Of a stretch of 17,165 bases of DNA, positions 15,500-17,165 are shown in pieces. Within the stretch, counting starts at the first letter, position 1, and each line of letters opens with the position of its first letter. Source of the stretch: Gallionellaceae bacterium CG11_big_fil_rev_8_21_14_0_20_60_62 (GTDB lineage Bacteria; Pseudomonadota; Gammaproteobacteria; Burkholderiales; Gallionellaceae); the NCBI GenBank assembly GCA_002787455.1, contig PCWU01000103.1:1682-18846 (forward strand). The letters run 5' to 3'. The notes beneath the pieces are model-generated. The model was not told where the DNA came from. It searched no databases and worked only from the letters and a program-made list of their open reading frames with translations. Both the position numbers and the translations under genes were made by a program.

Positions 15500-16876
15500 T
15501 TATGGTTTGCCGGCCAGACGGTTTAGCAGCTTGTCATGGATGCCGCCAAAACCGCCATTGCTCATTACCAGAATCTGGTCGCCCGATTTGGCGACCGCAG
15601 CGACCGCTTCGATCAAATCGGAGAGATCGTCTTTTACCACCGCTTGGCTACCCATCGGCGCGAGCGCGGCGCGCGCATCCCAGCCGAGATTGCCGGCGTA
15701 ACAGAAGGTCAGGTCCGCATCCTTCAGACTGGCGGGCAACGCGTCCTTCATCACTCCCAGTTTCATGGTATTGGAGCGCGGCTCCAGTACGGCGAGGATG
15801 CGCGCGCCACCGACTTTGCGCCGCAGTCCGGCAACGGTGGTGGCAATGGCCGTGGGATGGTGGGCGAAATCGTCATACACGGTGATGCCGTTGACCTGGC
15901 CTTTCACTTCCATGCGGCGCTTGACGTTTTTGAATTTGGCCAGCGCCGCCAGACCTTGTGCGACCGGCACGCCGGCGTGGCGCGCGGCGGCCAAGGCGGC
16001 GAGCGCGTTCTGACGGTTGTGTTCGCCCAGCAGGTTCCATTCCAACTTACCCTGCACTTTGCCGTTCAGCGACACCCCATCGTGTGCATCGATGTTCCAG
16101 CCGCTTTCACTCACCTCCAGCTCCTCTCCCGACGGAAGAGGAGCGCCGAAAGTTTCCACCGGCGTCCAGCAACCGCGCTGGAGCACGCGCTGCAGCGATT
16201 CCTCGCGCCCGTTGCACACGACCAGCCCGCTGCCGGGCACGCTGCGCACCAAATGGTGGAACTGGGTTTCGATTGCGGCGAGGTCTGGAAAAATGTCGGC
16301 GTGGTCGAATTCGAGGTTGTTCAGGATCGCCGTGCGAGGGCGGTAGTGCACAAACTTGGAACGCTTGTCGAAGAAGGCAGTGTCGTATTCGTCGGCTTCA
16401 ATCACGAAGAAAGGCGAGTCGGTGATGCGCGCCGAAATGCCGAAGTTTTGCGGCACGCCGCCGATGAGGAAGCCGGGATTCAAGGACGCATATTCCAAAA
16501 TCCACGCCAACATCGAAGCGGTCGTCGTCTTGCCGTGCGTGCCCGCCACACCCAGCACCCATTTGTCGCGCAACAGCGTATCCGCCAGCCACTGCGGGCC
16601 GGAGGTGTAGGGCAGGTGGCGATTGAGGATTTCTTCCAACAGCGGATTGCCGCGCGACACCACGTTGCCGATGACGAACCCATCGGGTTTGAGGTCGAGC
16701 TGATCCACCCCCCAGCCCTCGATCAACTCGATGCCATGGGCTTCGAGCTGCGTGCTCATCGGCGGATAGACGTTGGCATCGCAGCCAGTGACGCGGTAGC
16801 CGGATTGTTTGGCGATGGCGGCAATGCCGCCCATGAAGGTGCCGCAGATGCCGAGGATGTGGATGTGTTTTTGCAT
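15500..16876 (-). CDS. mpl: UDP-N-acetylmuramate:L-alanyl-gamma-D-glutamyl-meso-diaminopimelate ligase
   Basis: A Mur-ligase-family enzyme that joins recycled murein tripeptide to UDP-MurNAc using ATP, returning wall peptide to synthesis. The protein has 458 residues, the normal size. The N-terminal UDP-binding domain starts MQKHIHILGICGTFMGGIA, where Mpl has the CGTFMGG form in place of the MurC glycine motif. The ATP loop is GTHGKTTTASML (112-123). The middle domain has EADEYDTAFFDKRSKFVHY and NLEFDHADIF, and the C-terminal domain has VYDDFAHHPTA and LEPRSNTMKLG. These mark Mpl and not MurC. ampG follows 81 bases downstream, forming a recycling pair. Upstream, only 25 bases separate the start from a long inverted repeat, so the promoter position is unclear. 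No strong ribosome site is seen beyond a GGGA about 8 bases before the ATG. Confidence 0.96.
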   Translation of the reverse strand: MQKHIHILGICGTFMGGIAAIAKQSGYRVTGCDANVYPPMSTQLEAHGIELIEGWGVDQLDLKPDGFVIGNVVSRGNPLLEEILNRHLPYTSGPQWLADTLLRDKWVLGVAGTHGKTTTASMLAWILEYASLNPGFLIGGVPQNFGISARITDSPFFVIEADEYDTAFFDKRSKFVHYRPRTAILNNLEFDHADIFPDLAAIETQFHHLVRSVPGSGLVVCNGREESLQRVLQRGCWTPVETFGAPLPSGEELEVSESGWNIDAHDGVSLNGKVQGKLEWNLLGEHNRQNALAALAAARHAGVPVAQGLAALAKFKNVKRRMEVKGQVNGITVYDDFAHHPTAIATTVAGLRRKVGGARILAVLEPRSNTMKLGVMKDALPASLKDADLTFCYAGNLGWDARAALAPMGSQAVVKDDLSDLIEAVAAVAKSGDQILVMSNGGFGGIHDKLLNRLAGKP

Positions 16877-16886
16877 GTTTAAAATC

Positions 16887-16966
16887 CCAACAAAACAAAC
16901 TCACCACAGAGACACAGAGAAAGCAAAACTGCTTTCGGGTTGGCCTTCCTCCGTGTCTCTGTGGTG
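16887..16966 (-). terminator. Possible terminator after the DUF486 gene
   Basis: Read on the minus strand, the long stem formed by the inverted repeat is followed by GAGTTTGTTTTGTT, a T-rich tract like that of an intrinsic terminator. On the plus strand the other side is followed by five Ts (16972-16976), so it could act in both directions. If active, it isolates mpl from the upstream gene. The T-tracts are interrupted by G on the minus side, which lowers confidence. Confidence 0.4.
16902..16966. repeat. 65-base inverted repeat (dispersed-palindrome type)
   Basis: The arms CACCACAGAGACAC (16902-16915) and GTGTCTCTGTGGTG (16953-16966) are perfect 14-base complements. After one mismatch the pairing continues for three more pairs, and after another mismatch for three further pairs. 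Inside lies a second perfect small stem, AAAGCA/TGCTTT (16920-16935, 4-base loop). From memory, the CTCTGTGTCTCTGTGGTG sequence recurs between genes in many environmental bacteria, so this is probably a copy of a dispersed element and not unique to mpl. It contains no gene. Confidence 0.8.
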
Positions 16967-16974
16967 CAAGGTTT

Positions 16975-17165
16975 TTACGTCCTGAAAATAAAATACACCG
17001 CACCCATCAGGCACAAACCTGCCCACAGAAAGTCCAGCTTCAGCGGCTGGTTCATGTAGATGACCGCGAACGGCACGAAGATGGAAAGCGTGATGACTTC
17101 CTGCAGAATCTTGAGCTGGCCGAGGCTGAGCTGGGTGTAGCCGATGCGATTGGCCGGCACCTGAA
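16975..17165 (-). CDS. DMT-family membrane protein, DUF486 (C-terminal part, runs off the right edge)
   Basis: The last 62 residues of a small inner-membrane protein. The sequence QVPANRIGYTQLSLGQLKI, then LQEVITLSIFVPFAVIYM and LDFLWAGLCLMGAVYFIF, is highly characteristic of the DUF486 family, which is related to the drug/metabolite transporter fold and is usually about 110 residues with four membrane helices. Two hydrophobic helices are visible here. The frame remains open to the window edge. A GTG at 17160 is an internal Val codon and not the start, since the family motif begins upstream of it. Substrate and role are unknown. The stop lies 8 bases before the inverted repeat, which may terminate this transcript. 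Confidence 0.9.
   Translation of the reverse strand, partial: QVPANRIGYTQLSLGQLKILQEVITLSIFVPFAVIYMNQPLKLDFLWAGLCLMGAVYFIFRT

Noticed and set aside
15536..16882. 448-codon plus-strand frame opposite mpl
   Set aside because: It mirrors almost the full mpl gene codon for codon, is rich in His/Arg/Gly/Val and has no family features; long antisense frames like this are common in GC-rich genes.
16975..17160. DUF486 protein as a complete 61-residue gene starting at the GTG at 17160
   Set aside because: The family motif QVPANRIG begins before this codon and the frame stays open to the window edge, so GTG encodes an internal Val.

Overview
This window looks like an ordinary chromosomal core-genome region from a betaproteobacterium. 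The closest fit is probably an autotroph-rich group such as Nitrosomonadales/Gallionellales, but that placement is an inference from gene content and order, not from a search. The evidence is the def-fmt-rsmB-DUF4390-ntrY-ntrX cluster divergent from lysM-dprA-smg-topA, an arrangement I associate with Betaproteobacteria, plus a tkt-gapA pair and moderately high GC. I found no phage, transposase, CRISPR, tRNA or rRNA.

Layout from left to right. (1) Positions 1-2463, minus strand: transketolase followed by the 5' part of glyceraldehyde-3-phosphate dehydrogenase, behind a recognisable promoter. This is central carbon metabolism (pentose phosphate or Calvin cycle). (2) Positions 2599-8668, minus strand: a tightly packed unit def, fmt, rsmB, a DUF4390 gene, ntrY and ntrX-like. 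The last four junctions all overlap, three by exactly 4 bases. It joins translation initiation and N-terminal processing (Fmt, Def) and 16S rRNA methylation (RsmB) to a membrane two-component system. (3) Positions 8758-13917, plus strand: a secreted LysM protein, dprA, smg and topA, with gaps of 0, 9 and 6 bases. (4) Positions 13918-14158: a geneless convergent gap holding two hairpins at the end of topA. (5) Positions 14159-16876, minus strand: mpl then an ampG-like permease, a peptidoglycan-recycling pair. (6) Positions 16902-16966: a 65-base inverted repeat with perfect 14-base arms. It sits between mpl and the 3' end of a DUF486/DMT-family membrane protein gene that runs off the right edge.

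Most genes are intact and of normal family length. The points most worth a second look are the NtrX homologue without its AAA+ sigma-54 domain, an A8 tract in the rsmB/DUF4390 overlap placed so that loss of one A would fuse the two proteins, the histone-like Lys/Ala tail of TopA, and the inverted repeat upstream of mpl. I did not find a convincing undescribed system.
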